This document shows positions 39,858 to 49,704 of a DNA stretch of 64,000 nucleotides, one piece after another. The stretch covers positions 201,447 to 265,446 of the forward strand of contig NW_004797395.1 in the NCBI RefSeq assembly GCF_000002075.1, written 5' to 3'. Position 1 is the first letter of the stretch, and every line of letters starts with the position of its first letter. The notes beneath the pieces were generated by a model. That model was not told the DNA's origin and did not search any database. It worked only from the letters and a program-made list of their open reading frames with translations. A program made the position numbers and the translations under genes. This DNA is from Aplysia californica. Taxonomy: Eukaryota; Mollusca; Gastropoda; Aplysiida; Aplysiidae.

Positions 39858-41843
39858 AAGAGGGGGGGGTGACTGCTCGATTGAAATTATGACATTGTTC
39901 TTTTCTTCAAATTGTGTTTCCTCTAACTCCAAAAACGGAGGAAAAACGACCGTTCGTCAAAAAGACGTCCGCAATCTTCATTTAGATCTAGAGATCTAAA
40001 TTCAAGATCTAATCTAGATCTAGCTTTAGGCTAACCTCGAAACTAAATCTTGTCAATGATTTTAAATGTCTGTCTGTCTAGATCTAGACCTAGGCCATCG
40101 ATGGAGAAGAACCAGCGATTTTGTAGTTTCGTTCGTTCAAGTCAAGAGTAGGGGGTTTTCGGGGCTTGTTCCCTGACCTAATAAAAAATAGGTAGCGTCA
40201 ACTGCCACTGAGTGATGAGGAGGCAATTAACAAAAATTGACTTTTTGTCAATTACCACCAAGTGAAGCGGTGTCAAGTCTGAAAACAACACTATCTTTAG
40301 CATTATACATGATACTGTGTTTCTAATGGGTCAATTTGTTCTCAACTAATTCCATTGGAATGTTTTGCATGTTTTCAATGAGACGTAGGTCTAGATAATC
40401 TAGATCTAGGCTAGCCTTAGCCTACACTTTGGTGTAGAACCAACACAGGCAATTCTAGAAGTAGAAGGTCACAAACGCACACAAACTCAAGCAGAAATTC
40501 ACGTTCTATCGGGGAATATAAATCGGGGGACGGGGATCAGGAAAAGACACACACACACAAACGCACAACACCGAGCACTTGAGCACAATAAGCTAGATCT
40601 TAGGCCTGGGCAGAAACCGAATAAATATTCGAATAACCGAATATGTACCTAGTTTCTGATTCGTTTTTTTCTCTATTGATTCGCTTTCAGAAGCGGAAGA
40701 GTGACATGCCCTTGGCATTGCACAGAGGGTGTGGGACGGAGAAAAAAGGAGGGGGTGGGTGGGGAGGAGGTGGGGGGGAGGAGGGGACTTCCGTGACAGC
40801 GAGAGTTCAAAGGACCGAAAAACTTGTCGTTTGAGCCGCGATCTCTGACTACGTCACACGAAGCAAAGTTGCGGGGTGACTATTATAATTGATATTAACC
40901 CCTGTAACTCAGTGCATTATGACTTCAATTTTTCTTGTCTAAAAAAGGGTCCTTTATTACAAACATTAAGCCCCCCCCCCCCCCCAAACACGCGCCCCCC
41001 CCCCCCCTTCCAAACACACACGCACACACACAAATACACACACACACCTTTTCCACACCCAAAACACTCCATCAAAGCCATTTTAACATTCCATTGTTGT
41101 TGTTTTTCTATCACTGTTCAATGTTATTGTTAACCTAAGAGAACTGCGTTCGTCTATAAGCTTGCTTTCTTTCGTAAGGTCTTTAAGAACGTAATGAACA
41201 GTAGACCTCTTATTGATCTGATATGATTTTTTTACCATACCAAACTCCCTCTGATCAAATGAGTTAAAACTGAATCTCTTCGGTGTTATGAAGACTTCGA
41301 TTAAAATTTTGAAAAAAAAAAACAGAACGGGGAGGGGGAGGGAAGGGAGTACGATGACGTAGGCTAACGTCACATCCGCTCGCATCGGCGTGACCGGCAG
41401 AATTGGACGCATCACCAGACTTAGTTATCATCTCTGATTGCTTAATAATAGACTTCATTCTACATTGCATTTTAATGCTTCCACTTTGGTCTGGTGACGC
41501 ATCCACTTTGCTGGTGAATGCGTCCACTAGGTCTGATTTATAATCCTCCTGACTGTGTCTTTACATCAATTTTCGTGAGGTCTTCCATCATGTCCAAGTA
41601 GGCCTACTATCTAGATCTAGGAAATCCGAAAACACGTCGTTCCATGTGGGTATCCCAGGGAGTGATGACATTAGAGTGCTAAAATTAGCAGCCAATGCGT
41701 CTTTTCTACGTTTAACGGCATGTATCTAGGTCTACCCTGAGCCAAGAGGGCCCTGAAACTTTCCGAAATCACAAAAGAGTTCCCCTACCGGGTCTGTATA
41801 CTTTGTGACTTTGATCCCGGTTACCGGGTCTGAATACACTCCC
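39559..41843 (+). mobile_element. Long-TIR element with 9-bp target duplication (MULE-like), copy X
   Basis: A perfect 9-bp duplication, TAAAAATAT, flanks it (39550-39558 and 41844-41852). The left end is CGAAGTGTATACAGACCC; the right end, reverse-complemented, is GGGAGTGTATTCAGACCC. The inverted termini extend about 100 bp and share ACCGGGTCTG blocks and the segment GGGGAACTCTTTTGTGA. The interior has GA and GT microsatellites, AGATCT-rich DNA and no transposase. Length 2285 bp. Confidence 0.85.
39655..39870. repeat. GT and GA microsatellites
   Basis: GTGTGTGTGCGTATG-type and (GA)n runs with GAAAGA interruptions inside copy X. The counterpart is the TC/CA tract at 44030-44245 in copy Y. Confidence 0.85.
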
Positions 41844-42340
41844 TAAAAATATGCTGAATTTTACCATAATTTGATATTTTGCAGTTGGAAGTGGCTATCC
41901 TCACCCGGGGTGAGAATAAAAATACGATCGACCTCTCACCCTGGGTGAGACTTGCCACTGTTGGCTATTCTCACCCGGTGTGAAACAAGACCTGTTTTTC
42001 CTAATTTCGGAGTACTTTCTATCGGTGTGGATGATCAAATGGAGAAAAAATTATGTTATAGCACAAAAGTAAGCTAATTTGATCATCTACAAAGATGCCA
42101 TGGCTATTTCACTTTTCGAATCGATCCGAACAACGCGGGTCGCCATTTTGTTTTGCCCGGAAGTTCTCGCAAGATCTACTCCTCCCCTCTTCTCTCGGTC
42201 TCTTTCTGAATACTGTGTATCGGTGTGGACGATCAAATTGACCAAAACAAAGTTAAAAAATTATGTTAAAACACAAAAGTAAATTAATTTGGTCGTCTAC
42301 AAAGATGCTACGGCTATTTAACTTTTCGAATGGCCGTCTT

Positions 42341-42512
42341 GCACTCGAGTCCGAATAACATTTTTTCAAAGTGCCCCCCCCCCCCTCCCAGACACGCACA
42401 CAGCCACACGTGTGCAGGCCGCCCATCCGACCCCAACACACGCTAACGAGCCATCTTTACTTGCTTCTGAAGACCTCTTGACAAATTAACATTTATTATT
42501 TATTAGAAGCGC
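42341..42512. repeat. Truncated copy of the 18.4-kb module
   Basis: Starts CACTCGAGTCCGAATAACAT, has a C run, then a segment (GTGTGCAGGCCGCCCATCCG and following) closely matching 18425-18550 and the reverse of 2480-2620. It ends where the LINE fragment begins. Confidence 0.65.
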
Positions 42513-42722
42513 TATAAGATCCATCTAGATCACTAAGATCAGGCGACCAGTATCTTTTACGAGTTCCTAGAAAAGGCGGTAAAAAATTAGCCGAAAGATC
42601 GTTCGCCCACCTTGCTCCGTCAGTTTGGAACTCTCTTCCCCAACACTTGAGACATACAACATCTGAGTCTAAATTTTTAAAATCTTTAAAGACATATTTA
42701 ATTACCTCCTTTTTAAGTCAGT
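42505..42722 (+). mobile_element. LINE ORF2 extreme C-terminus fragment
   Basis: Encodes RVPRKGGKKLAERSFAHLAP then SVWNSLPQHLRHTTSESKFL and KSLKTYLI, the same C-terminal LINE signature as at 31478 but a different copy and subfamily. It sits in the loop of the large inverted repeat at 41887-44798. Confidence 0.75.
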
Positions 42723-43000
42723 AGATTCATGTTCAATACAATGTAAATGTAAATGTCTATGTATCCATTTATGTATTTTGTGAATTGCAGTGTATACGCA
42801 GTCTAGCCGTACTTATTCTTAATATGATGGCTAGACTGACCATTTACAAAAAATAGGCCTACTGAATTGTAAATATATACATTTTTAGTGTGCAGTACCT
42901 AAAGCTTGTATTTGAGACGAAACCAGGTGCCTTAAAATGACAGTGTATGTATTTTAAACCTCCTGTTTTCTTTAGAATGTTAATAGGGCCTAAGATAATT

Positions 43001-43132
43001 GTACGGCTAGACTGGCAGTCTAGCCGTACTTAAGTACGGCTAGACTTCTTGTCTAGCCGTACTTAAGTACGGGTAGACAGCCAGGCTAGCCATACTTAAG
43101 GACGGCTAGACTGTCAGGCTAGCCATACTTAA
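43001..43132. repeat. Array of four 33-bp hairpin units separated by TTAA
   Basis: Four consecutive units at 43001, 43034, 43067 and 43100, each a 29-nt hairpin followed by TTAA. Unit 1 has stem GTACGGCTAGACT with a 3-nt loop and a perfect complement; unit 2 has a 12-bp stem. Units 3 and 4 carry a few changes. The core is GGCTAGAC/GTCTAGCC. Diverged copies lie at 42801-42838 and 43317-43381. Confidence 0.9.
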
Positions 43133-43316
43133 TATTGATGGCTGAATTGTAAATGAAATTTTTAGTTTGCAATGCCAAAAGTATTTGTATTTCAGACAAA
43201 ACCAAAAGGTGCCTTACTGACTTGCATGTATTTGAACCTGAATAATTACTAGATCTAGATCTAATGAGACCTGTGTACTTAACAGGCTTGAGTCGATTGG
43301 GCCAAACCTAGATCTA

Positions 43317-43381
43317 AGTACGGCTAGACTGGCAGCCGCGTACTTAAGTACGGCTAGCCGCGTACTTAAGTACTGCTAGCC
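43317..43381. repeat. Diverged units of the hairpin array
   Basis: Two to three shortened units with GTACGGCTAG, GCCGCGTAC and TTAA spacers, about 185 bp past the main array and related to it by sequence. Confidence 0.7.
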
Positions 43382-43654
43382 ACTTCGATTTACTTAAAAT
43401 TGTGTTTTACCATCATTTTTTTGCTTTGTTTTGGTCAATTTGATCGTCCACACCGATAGACAGTATTCAGAAAGAGACAGAGAGAGAGAAGAGGGGAGAA
43501 GTAGATCTTTCGAGAACTTCCGGGCAAAACAAAATGGCGCTTCCCGTAGTTCGGCTCGATTCGAAAAGTGAAATAGCCATCTAGCATCTTTGTAGTCGAT
43601 AAAATTAGCTTACTTTTGTGCTATAACGTAATCTTTTCTTTGCCTTTATCCATT

Positions 43655-44188
43655 GGGAGTATATACAGACCCGGTAACCGGGAACAAAGTCACGAAGTAT
43701 ACAGACCCGGTAGGGGAACTCTTTTGTGAATTCGGAAAGTTTCAGCGCCCTCTTGCTCTTGGCTCAGGGTAGACCTAGACCTAGGTTCTTCTAGATCTAG
43801 ATCTATATGGCCTAGGTTTAGATAGACAGACATAAATCATTGATCTAGTTTCGAGGTTAGCCTAGATCTAGATATCTAGATTAGATCTAGATCTAGATCT
43901 CTAGATCTCTAGATCTAAATGAAGACTGCGGATGGCGGATGTCTTTTCGATGAACGATAGTTTTTCCTCCGTTTTTTGGACTTGGAGGAATCACAATTTG
44001 AAGAAAAGAACAGTGTCATAATTTCAATCGAGCAGTCTCTCTCTCTACTCTCTCTCTCTCTCTGTGTAAGTGTATCGCTCGCATTCTCTTTTTCTTTGTT
44101 TGTCTCTGTCTTTCTTTCTCCCCACCTATCTTTTTCTCGTTCCCTCATGTTAGCTGGGGCCTGTCATATTTTGCTAGCACTTTCCCCT

Positions 44189-44227
<39 letters not shown>

Positions 44228-44350
44228 ACACACACACACACACTACCGGGTCTGGGCGCTGAAACTTTCCGACCTCACAAAAGAGTTCCCCTACCGGGTC
44301 TGGTATACTTCGTGACTTTGTTCCCGGTTACCGGGTCTGTATACACTTCG
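43655..44350 (-). mobile_element. Long-TIR element with 9-bp target duplication (MULE-like), copy Y
   Basis: Same family as 39559-41843, in opposite orientation. It is flanked by the perfect 9-bp duplication TTATCCATT (43646-43654 and 44351-44359). The ends are GGGAGTATATACAGACCC and, reverse-complemented, CGAAGTGTATACAGACCC. About 500 bp match copy X inverted, including the TC/GA microsatellite and the segment near 43985-44030. It is shorter than X by internal deletion (696 bp) and has inserted into one arm of the inverted repeat at 41887-44798. Confidence 0.87.
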
Positions 44351-44479
44351 TTATCCATTTGATCATCCACTGTCCACAACGATAGAAAGTTTCCGAAATT
44401 AGGAAAAACGGGTCTTGTTTCACACCGGGTGAGAATAGCCGGCGCTTTTTCGGTAGTTGCCACCCCGCATTTGTTATTC

Positions 44480-44590
44480 GCCGGTTTTGGTCCCAAGAGT
44501 AGGGGGGGGTTTCAGGGGGGCTTGCCCCCCTGACCTAATAAAAACAAGGTGGGGGGTTTCAGGGGGGCATGCCCCCCTGAATTTTACCAC
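44480..44590 (+). repeat. GGGG-hairpin plus CTAATAAAA motif, two near-tandem hairpins
   Basis: TTTCAGGGGGGCTTGCCCCC then CTGACCTAATAAAA, followed by a second TTTCAGGGGGGCATGCCCCC. Perfect stems; part of the insertion splitting the right arm of the big inverted repeat. Confidence 0.6.
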
Positions 44591-44999
44591 AATTTAATGT
44601 TTTGCAGTTGTTAGGTTTGACATCTTAGCTTGCCGCGAATCAAACTTAGATCTAGATCTAGATGTAGGTCAGGCTCTATCAAATAAGGGGGGTGGGAAAT
44701 ACCGAAAAAGCGCCGAATAGCCTACGGTGGAAAGTCTCACCCGGGGTGAGAGGTCGATCGTATTTAACTATTCTCACCCGTGAGAATAGCCACTTCCATT
44801 CTCAATAGAGGTGGCCTTTGCAATTAGGTTGCATCCCTGTTCTTTGTGTTGCCTATTTGGTCATCAAGACTTATGACATGGATTTCTTCTCTAATCTCTG
44901 TATGTAAACAAATTATATGGATCGTGGACTTTTACGAGCGGATTCTAGATCTAGATTCTATATCTAGATATCTAGATTTAGATCTAGATTATCTAGATA

Positions 45000-47100
45000 T
45001 CTAGATTATAGATCTAGAGATCTACTGCTGTACCTACAGTCTACAGTACAGTCTACAATAATTTTGTACCTTTTCTTTGCCATATGACCTTACTGTTCCT
45101 CTTTTCTTTCTCCCCATGATGATTTTGATGCCTTGATTTTCAGAAGGCTTTCTTTTCAGAAAGGCCTCGGGTTCAGAAATGTAATCAAGATGATCCTTCT
45201 CTTAGAATCTCTAACCCTGCACTTCACACGTGTTTCGTATCACAACACGACACAAAACAACACTGATCAACCAACCAACAGCAGCAAGCAGTCACGTTTT
45301 CAATTTTCATTTCACTCAGATCAGATCTCCGAGTCCCGAGTCTCAGAGGTCCGAGTACAAGTTAATCGAACTTTACGCAATGATGCTTTACGTCACTTTT
45401 ATAGTCGTATTCGCTTTCTTCAACGAACAGAGAATCGAAGTACTCGAGTCTTTCGGCATTATGATCTGCAGGTACGCCAAGCTTAGGGGCCTAGTATAGT
45501 GTGTGTGTATAGATGACTTAATTCAACATGAAATCGTTTGAAACGAAATTCTTGATAACGTGAAAGGATTTTAAAACCTTTTTACCGTTTCATTATAATA
45601 TATAATTCCATTGCAAATCCTCAAAACACGATCAATCAACATGAAGGAATGATGAGGGCATTTCATCATCCAGGCTGTAATTAAATTACTTATAGCGCCC
45701 ATGGCTCCTCCATTTATCTTTCACAGTAGTAGACCGATACAAATACAACGTAATACAACACAAGTTTAATTAGGCTATGACCTAGGCCCGTAGATATCTA
45801 AGAAGGAAGTGTCTATGTACTCCTGCCAACTATTATTCGTCCTGGTTGGAGGTCCGGGGACAAATTTTTGGTCAGTAAGGAGAAGGAGAGAAACCCCCCC
45901 CCCCCCCCCCCAAAAAAAAACAAAGTTTCTGAGACCGGGATTCGATGCCACGCCTGGAAGCACTGAGCATTAGAGAATATAGACAGCTTGTATGCATCCT
46001 CTAACGTTAGAGAACGTAGGCACTACCATCTAAGAAAGCCTTGGCTCAGAGGCTAGACATACAAAAAAAGAAACTCGGCTTCTCTATTTTCTGTAGGCCT
46101 ACGCAGTCGGTGGTATCAGCCTAGGGTGGTTTGTGGTTTGGTTTTGCCTCAGCAACTTACTGCCAACCGTCCCTATTTCAATGGAAAATACATCCCATTT
46201 TTGTTTCTGTTTTTTTACTTTTTTAAAAATTGTCAAAGTATCTTTATATTGTGCAGTACAGCTCTATGCTTAATTATTTTCATGTTTCGTTGTTTGTTAA
46301 TTGGTGGCCTTAAACTGAGTACATGTAATAGTAGCGTGGAAAACCATGGACTTGGATTCAAATTGAACATTTCTGCTGGATCATAGACTAGGTAAAACAG
46401 CAAAACGGAAGAAACAAGGATAGTAAGACAACTAGGCTATAGCCAAACAAACACTAAACAGCGATAACCGACAAAGGCCAACCATATGCATATTAATCGA
46501 ATCTGACTCAAGTATTTGCTCGAGTTTCTGAAATCAAATATCGTAGGCCTACATAACAGAATCTTTAGTAGTCTTAAACGGAATCGAACCTGCTCCGTCC
46601 ATGGTGCGATTCTCTCAAAATCGTGCACAGTGGCCAGCGTTTTTCCAACTTCGATAAAAATTGTATTATAAACATGACCGCACTGTTTTCATTTTAGGAA
46701 GATTAAATCTATTTATTTTTCTCTGGCGTCAATTTAGTCTCTATTTTTTAATGTATATTCAAAGCATAGCTTTTTATGAAGACTGTCCTTTAGTCAAATT
46801 ATTTAAAGTAAGATTTTCTTCTTGGTCATACTAGGCTATTTAGGCATTCAACTTCAGAATCTGCCAAAGACATTTTACTACTGCAACGACTGCCACGCCA
46901 CAGACCAATACTATTATGCTATCAAATATCAAACCGTTGTACTTTTTAAACTGCAGGCAGAGCCCCCCGCCCGCAGTCCGCAGAGCTAGATTATCAAACT
47001 CTACACTCTTCTCATCATAGATCTAGAAACATATTCATGCCTTAAGCTAAAAGTAGGCCCGGCAACGTATGGGCCTAACTAGTAGATCATAGTTGTTCTG
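45000..47100. other. No gene seen; AGATCT-rich edge and a SINE head
   Basis: The left edge (44935-45025) is dense in AGATCTAGAT words. The rest is low-copy sequence with short frames unlike any protein. It could hold the missing first NSUN2 exon or promoter, but no candidate was convincing. Confidence 0.4.
45905..45995 (-). mobile_element. tRNA-like SINE head
   Basis: The reverse complement has CTCAGTGCTTCCAGGCG and the box B-like GGCATCGAATCCCGG. It starts next to a C/A homopolymer (45894-45921). No body is recognised. Confidence 0.4.
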
Positions 47101-47149
47101 TAGACTTGTCTTGCACCTGCACCCCCCCCCCCCCGAAAAAACGTGATGA

Positions 47150-47643
47150 AAGAACCAAGAAGGCAACACAGCTACTTCGGCGAAAGAGAGGGGGGGATGA
47201 TGGAGGTATGGGGTCAGGACGGGAGATGGAAGGAGGAAAATAGAGAGATAGAGAGAGGAAACAGAAAGATGGAGAGGATGAAGAAAGAGAGAACAGGAGA
47301 GGGATTGAAAGAGATGGTATGGTGGAAAGAGAGGGCGGGGCGGGATATATGGGAGATACAGAAAGAGATTGTAAAAAAGGGGGGGGGCAGAAAGAGAAAG
47401 AGGGACACGTGGAGAGGGAGGGAGGGAGAAAAGTGAAAGGGAGGGGACGAATAGAAAGGGGAAGAGACATAGATAGATCTAGAGGCAAGAGAGAGGGACA
47501 CAGACAGAAAGAGGTCGAGAGAAAGAAAATGGGGTGATTGTATAGCGACAGAGAAGTGGGAGATGGGGGAACAAGGAAAGAGACATAGACGGAAAGGGGG
47601 GCGGGGGGATACTGTAACCTCCTTGGGGGGTATGGAGAGGCAG

Positions 47644-47684
<41 letters not shown>

Positions 47685-47870
47685 GAGAGAGAGAGAGAGA
47701 GAGAGAGATTGAGGGGGGGGGGGATTATATCTAGGAAAAAGGGGGGGGTTGAGGGGAAAGAAGAATCCAAAGGGGGGGGGGGGGGGGAGAAAGAGGGAAG
47801 AGAAAGAGGGAGCGACAGAGACAGCGTTAAGCTAGGAGAAATAGGGGAGGGGGTAGAAGGGGGAGGGGGT
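47150..47870. repeat. 700-bp polypurine tract
   Basis: The plus strand is almost entirely A/G, with a perfect GA microsatellite near 47650-47710 and G runs at 47713-47722 and 47774-47788. Long frames on either strand here are low-complexity artefacts. Confidence 0.85.
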
Positions 47871-48084
47871 ATACACAGTTACAATAGAAACGTTCCAGTT
47901 GAAGAGAAGCCTGTGTATTGTGCTTATTATTCAACATGCAAAAACAAAAATTGACACAGACCTATTTCAATGTATGTCATGAAGTGCATTACTTTTTTGT
48001 TTCTTGATCATGTCTCATAAATGGTGGCACAGTGTTAAGCATGATTTTAAACTGGTACTCTTTGATTTGTTAAATTTCACGTCA

Positions 48085-48770
48085 GTAACGAGAATTGTTG
48101 CCCCTCGCAGTGATGCACGATTGGCGTGTTCTGCACGTTCTGCACATTCTGCGATTAATCGAGTCCGTTTTTTTTTGGGTAGATTTAGTTGTTGTTTTTT
48201 TCTGTGCTTTTAAAAAAATTAATTGTTGTGGCAGTCCATCCCACTCTTGTCCCAGTCGTTGCACGGTGTTAAAGTTAATGTCGTTTCGGGAGCTCACTCT
48301 TAGGCCCACAGGGTGACATGTGTGGCGAGTAGGCTGGCAATGGCAAAACATTCACATTTTCCTGCTGTAAGCACCTCTTTACCCGGGCAATGTGTGGGCA
48401 TGCATTGTCGTGCTGGAATGTGTGCATACGTCTGTGGGTTTGAAAGAAGGGAACAGAGTACGCCCGGAGAACATTCTGGTACTCGTTGGCGTTGACCGTT
48501 GGGTGGAAAAATGTGCAACTAGGTCCTGTGGTTAAGAGATATTCAACTTCACACCTTTACACTGCCACCGCCCCATCTGTCTATGTCATTCAAGTAGCAG
48601 TCTGCTAGACGTTATACTCTTCCAGAGTCTCTATGAAACTGGCGTGCAGAGCTGGTCGTTGTGAGAAAACGATCTCGAAGAGGCCAGAGCAGTATCTGTC
48701 TGTCTTCTTGGGAGGTATCGAACTGTGGTCTGCCTGGTCTGGGTCTGTCGGGTGTAACTCTGTCCCCGTG
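48085..48770 (-). mobile_element. Tc1/mariner-like transposase remnant
   Basis: From the right on the minus strand: PDRPRPGRPQFDTSQEDRQI and RDRFLTTTSSARQF (the DNA-binding linker, GRPR-like), a deleted middle, then YQNVLRAYSVPFFQTHRRMH, QHDNACPHIARVKR (second catalytic Asp, 48393-48415), NVNVLPLPAYSPHMSP and, after a frameshift, VQRLGQEWDGLPQQLI and a C-terminal RCRxxIxARGGxTRY-like end. This is the Tc1-type DDE order (DNAxxHxAR, LPWPAxSPDLNPIEHxWD). The NPIEHVWD part and most of the first catalytic block are lost, so it is inactive. Confidence 0.8.
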
Positions 48771-48945
48771 TTTTTTTGCACCCCGCATAATTTAGCAAAA
48801 TTTAATCATTTTTAGCATAATTTCTGATTATTTTCCTGTATCATTCCTTGCTAAAATTAACGGAATCGCATAATTTCACATTTTTGGGCTCAGTTTGCAT
48901 AATTTCAGAATTTTTCTTGCATAAAACGACAGGGACAGGTAACTC
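48770..48945. repeat. AT-rich insertion with GCATAATTT repeats
   Basis: Next to the Tc1-like remnant is an AT-rich block in which GCATAATTT or close variants recur at least five times on the plus strand, some separated by 30-40 bases. It interrupts otherwise GC-richer transposon sequence and has no coding potential. Confidence 0.5.
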
Positions 48946-49599
48946 TAGTGACTTGGAACCCATCTTTCAGGATATTGATGGTAGGATGGGATCAATGAAG
49001 CACTTGCGCCACTCTATGGGCCGATAGTACAGCTTGGAGTATTCACTCTTACACATACAGCAGTAGAAGTTTTTTTTAAAAATGGAATGTGCATGCAACT
49101 TGTTTTCTTGGTTCCAAAACTCGCTTATGTGTTGATCTAAACACAATTTAGAAGGTTTCATAATTTCGGCGGAACTTAAGTCACAAAACGTGTTCATTTG
49201 CATGTGGGTCACGTGACCACGTGGTAGATCTAATTTTTTTGTTCAAGAGAAAAATCAGCGCGGAGTTATAGTTTGGTAAATGGTGAGTGATATATTCAAA
49301 ATTTCGCTCACTAACTCAAGTGGACAAAGGCACATTTACAAAAACAACAACACATTGGAAAGTTTCTATAGCCGTAGATAGATAGGTAGACAGGTAGATA
49401 GGGAGATAGAGGGTGAGAGAGAGTGAGAGAGATTTAAAGATTTCTTTACGATTTCAAAACGATTTATTGATTTGAAAGGCCTTTGGCCCATACATATTAC
49501 TATATTACACATTTTAACATAAGGCTCGGCAATTACATGCATTGGGGTAGCACATCAGATATTTAACATAAATTGGGCACGCACGCACGCACATACTCA

Positions 49600-49704
49600 C
49601 GCATGCACACACACACACTCATACATACATTCATACGTACGTACGTATGTACATACATACATACATACATACATACATACATACATACATACATACATAC
49701 ATAC
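49600..49704. repeat. (CATA)n microsatellite at the gap edge
   Basis: ACATACATACATAC repeats run straight into the N block; probably the reason for the gap. Confidence 0.9.

Larger units (their letters stand above)
41887..44798. repeat. Large nested inverted repeat
   Basis: The left arm (41887 to about 42240) is reverse-complementary to scattered right-arm pieces at 43432-43650, 44351-44440 and 44728-44798. Shared landmarks are the palindrome CTCACCCGGGGTGAG, GATCATCCAC next to a GATAGAAAGT motif, and CCGGGCAAAACAAAATGGCG. The right arm is split by copy Y and by another insertion at about 44450-44725. The loop (42340-43430) holds a LINE fragment and the 33-bp hairpin array. Within the left arm, 42016-42125 is duplicated at 42218-42330. 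Confidence 0.75.

Noticed and set aside
39639-39932. Frames in the GA/GT repeat region
   Set aside because: Microsatellite artefact inside a mobile element.
43001-43132. Evenly spaced repeats as a CRISPR-like array
   Set aside because: The spacer is always the 4-nt TTAA and the genome is animal; no unique spacers.
45133-45486. 117-codon plus-strand frame
   Set aside because: No recognisable motif, no matching splice context, and an overlapping frame of similar length; likely chance.
46560-46640. Possible tRNA gene on the minus strand (GGTTCGATTCCG)
   Set aside because: Box B is good but no convincing acceptor stem or box A at the right distance; more likely a SINE scrap.
47087-47770. 227-codon minus-strand frame rich in Ser, Pro and Leu
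   Set aside because: It is the translation of a polypurine/polypyrimidine tract; no complex sequence or domain.
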